DNA from: Siphonobacter sp. BAB-5405
Lineage (GTDB): Bacteria > Bacteroidota > Bacteroidia > Cytophagales > Spirosomataceae
DNA: 64,000 nucleotides
Assembly (NCBI RefSeq): GCF_002872335.1
Contig: NZ_NJAG01000006.1
Coordinates: 1 to 64,000, forward strand
Reading direction: 5' to 3'
Within the stretch, counting starts at the first letter, position 1. Each line of letters begins with the position of its first letter. The notes beneath the pieces were generated by a model, which saw only the letters and a program-made list of their open reading frames with translations, had not been told where the DNA came from and made no database searches. A program made the translations under genes and the position numbers. Below, piece after piece: positions 63,575-64,000 of the stretch.

Positions 63575-64000
63575 TTACACCAATTCCAGCGGATACTTCC
63601 GTTGCCGTATCCCCGTCAGGTTAAACAGGGCGTTGGCGAGGGCCGGAGCGATGGGCGGTAAACCCGGTTCGCCCACGCCGCCGGGAGCTTCCTGATTGTC
63701 GATGATGTGGACTTCCATAACCGGCGTTTCGTTGATGCGGAGCACCGGATAATTATGGAAGTTCGTTTGTTCCACGGCTCCGTTGGCAAACGTAATCGGG
63801 CTTTTGATCGCCGCCGTCAGACCGTAAATGATGTTACTTTCGGTCTGGGCTTTGATGTTATCGGGGTTTACGGTCATGCCGCAGTCAATCACTGACACTA
63901 CTTTTTCGATCTTCACGCCATCCGTCGTTTTCGCTACTGTAAACACGTGAGCACAGATCGTACTAAACGAACGGGCAATGGCTATTCCGCGAGCTTTTCC
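63575..64000 (-). CDS. molybdopterin-binding oxidoreductase subunit, C-terminal end (isoquinoline 1-oxidoreductase beta-like), cut by the window
   Basis: The last 141 codons of a leftward gene are in the window. The frame stays open to base 64000, so the GTG near 63946 is not the true start. Blocks VVSVIDCGMTVNPDNIKAQTE, GLTAAIKSPITFANGAVEQ and NHPVLRINETP-like, then APGGVGEPGLPPIAPALANA, are typical of the C-terminal end of the xanthine-dehydrogenase-family large subunit, closest to IorB-type enzymes. The rest of the gene and its small iron-sulfur partner would be to the right. Two terminators follow. Confidence 0.85.
   Translation of the reverse strand, partial: GKARGIAIARSFSTICAHVFTVAKTTDGVKIEKVVSVIDCGMTVNPDNIKAQTESNIIYGLTAAIKSPITFANGAVEQTNFHNYPVLRINETPVMEVHIIDNQEAPGGVGEPGLPPIAPALANALFNLTGIRQRKYPLELV

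Noticed and set aside
1-64000. Mobile elements, integrases, phage genes, rRNA
   Set aside because: No transposase, integrase or rRNA-like sequence is visible in the frames or gaps.

Overview
The window looks like chromosomal DNA of a Bacteroidota species, most likely a Cytophagales (Cytophaga/Spirosoma-like) bacterium. The signs are two SusC/SusD outer-membrane pairs, TonB-dependent barrels with N-terminal carboxypeptidase-regulatory-like domains, three large secreted proteins with C-terminal type IX secretion sorting domains, GldA-like, DUF4476 and DUF6624 proteins, many starts without a Shine-Dalgarno sequence, and several TAnnTTTG promoter boxes. I cannot name the genus. I see no rRNA, tRNA, CRISPR array, insertion sequence or phage gene.

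Layout. 0-5.7 kb is housekeeping: panD, a lysylphosphatidylglycerol-synthase-like membrane protein, the heptose-1-P adenylyltransferase rfaE2, a membrane zinc peptidase, and a leftward amino-acid permease plus exported RidA unit. 6-8.5 kb holds a GldA-like ABC ATPase and an overlapping DUF486/MFS pair. 9.2-13.8 kb is SusC/SusD pair 1 behind a very AT-rich leader. 13.9-15.7 kb is divergent panC and a half-length GT5 glycogen-synthase-like protein. 16-25.9 kb has a secreted M43-like metalloprotease with eight beta repeats, DUF805, an M28 peptidase, an orphan lipoprotein, a CPA1 antiporter and a bacterial PH protein. 26-36.9 kb is a TonB-dependent barrel divergent from an OmpR/histidine-kinase pair, followed by an RND efflux operon whose adaptor gene carries a one-base frameshift. 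37.1-39.9 kb has a hairpin-rich spacer, a LytS/LytTR pair and DoxX. 40.3-45.1 kb is SusC/SusD pair 2. 45.2-49.9 kb has MgtC, DUF4476, purU, threonine aldolase and a TspO-related membrane protein. 50-59 kb is dominated by two tandem secreted giants of about 1,430 residues each. The right end has DUF6624, a cysteine desulfurase, a small membrane protein, a quinone oxidoreductase and the 3' end of a molybdopterin oxidoreductase gene.

How genes work together. Each SusC/SusD pair should form a TonB-dependent importer with a lipoprotein lid. The OmpR/kinase pair probably controls the RND pump: matching 11-bp-phased direct repeats lie upstream of the regulator gene and upstream of the pump operon. 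The two giants overlap by 4 bp, end in sorting domains, and consist of seven two-module units each with a strictly alternating cysteine pair. They look like the product of a whole-gene duplication, and they are the most unusual structure here together with the shared operator.
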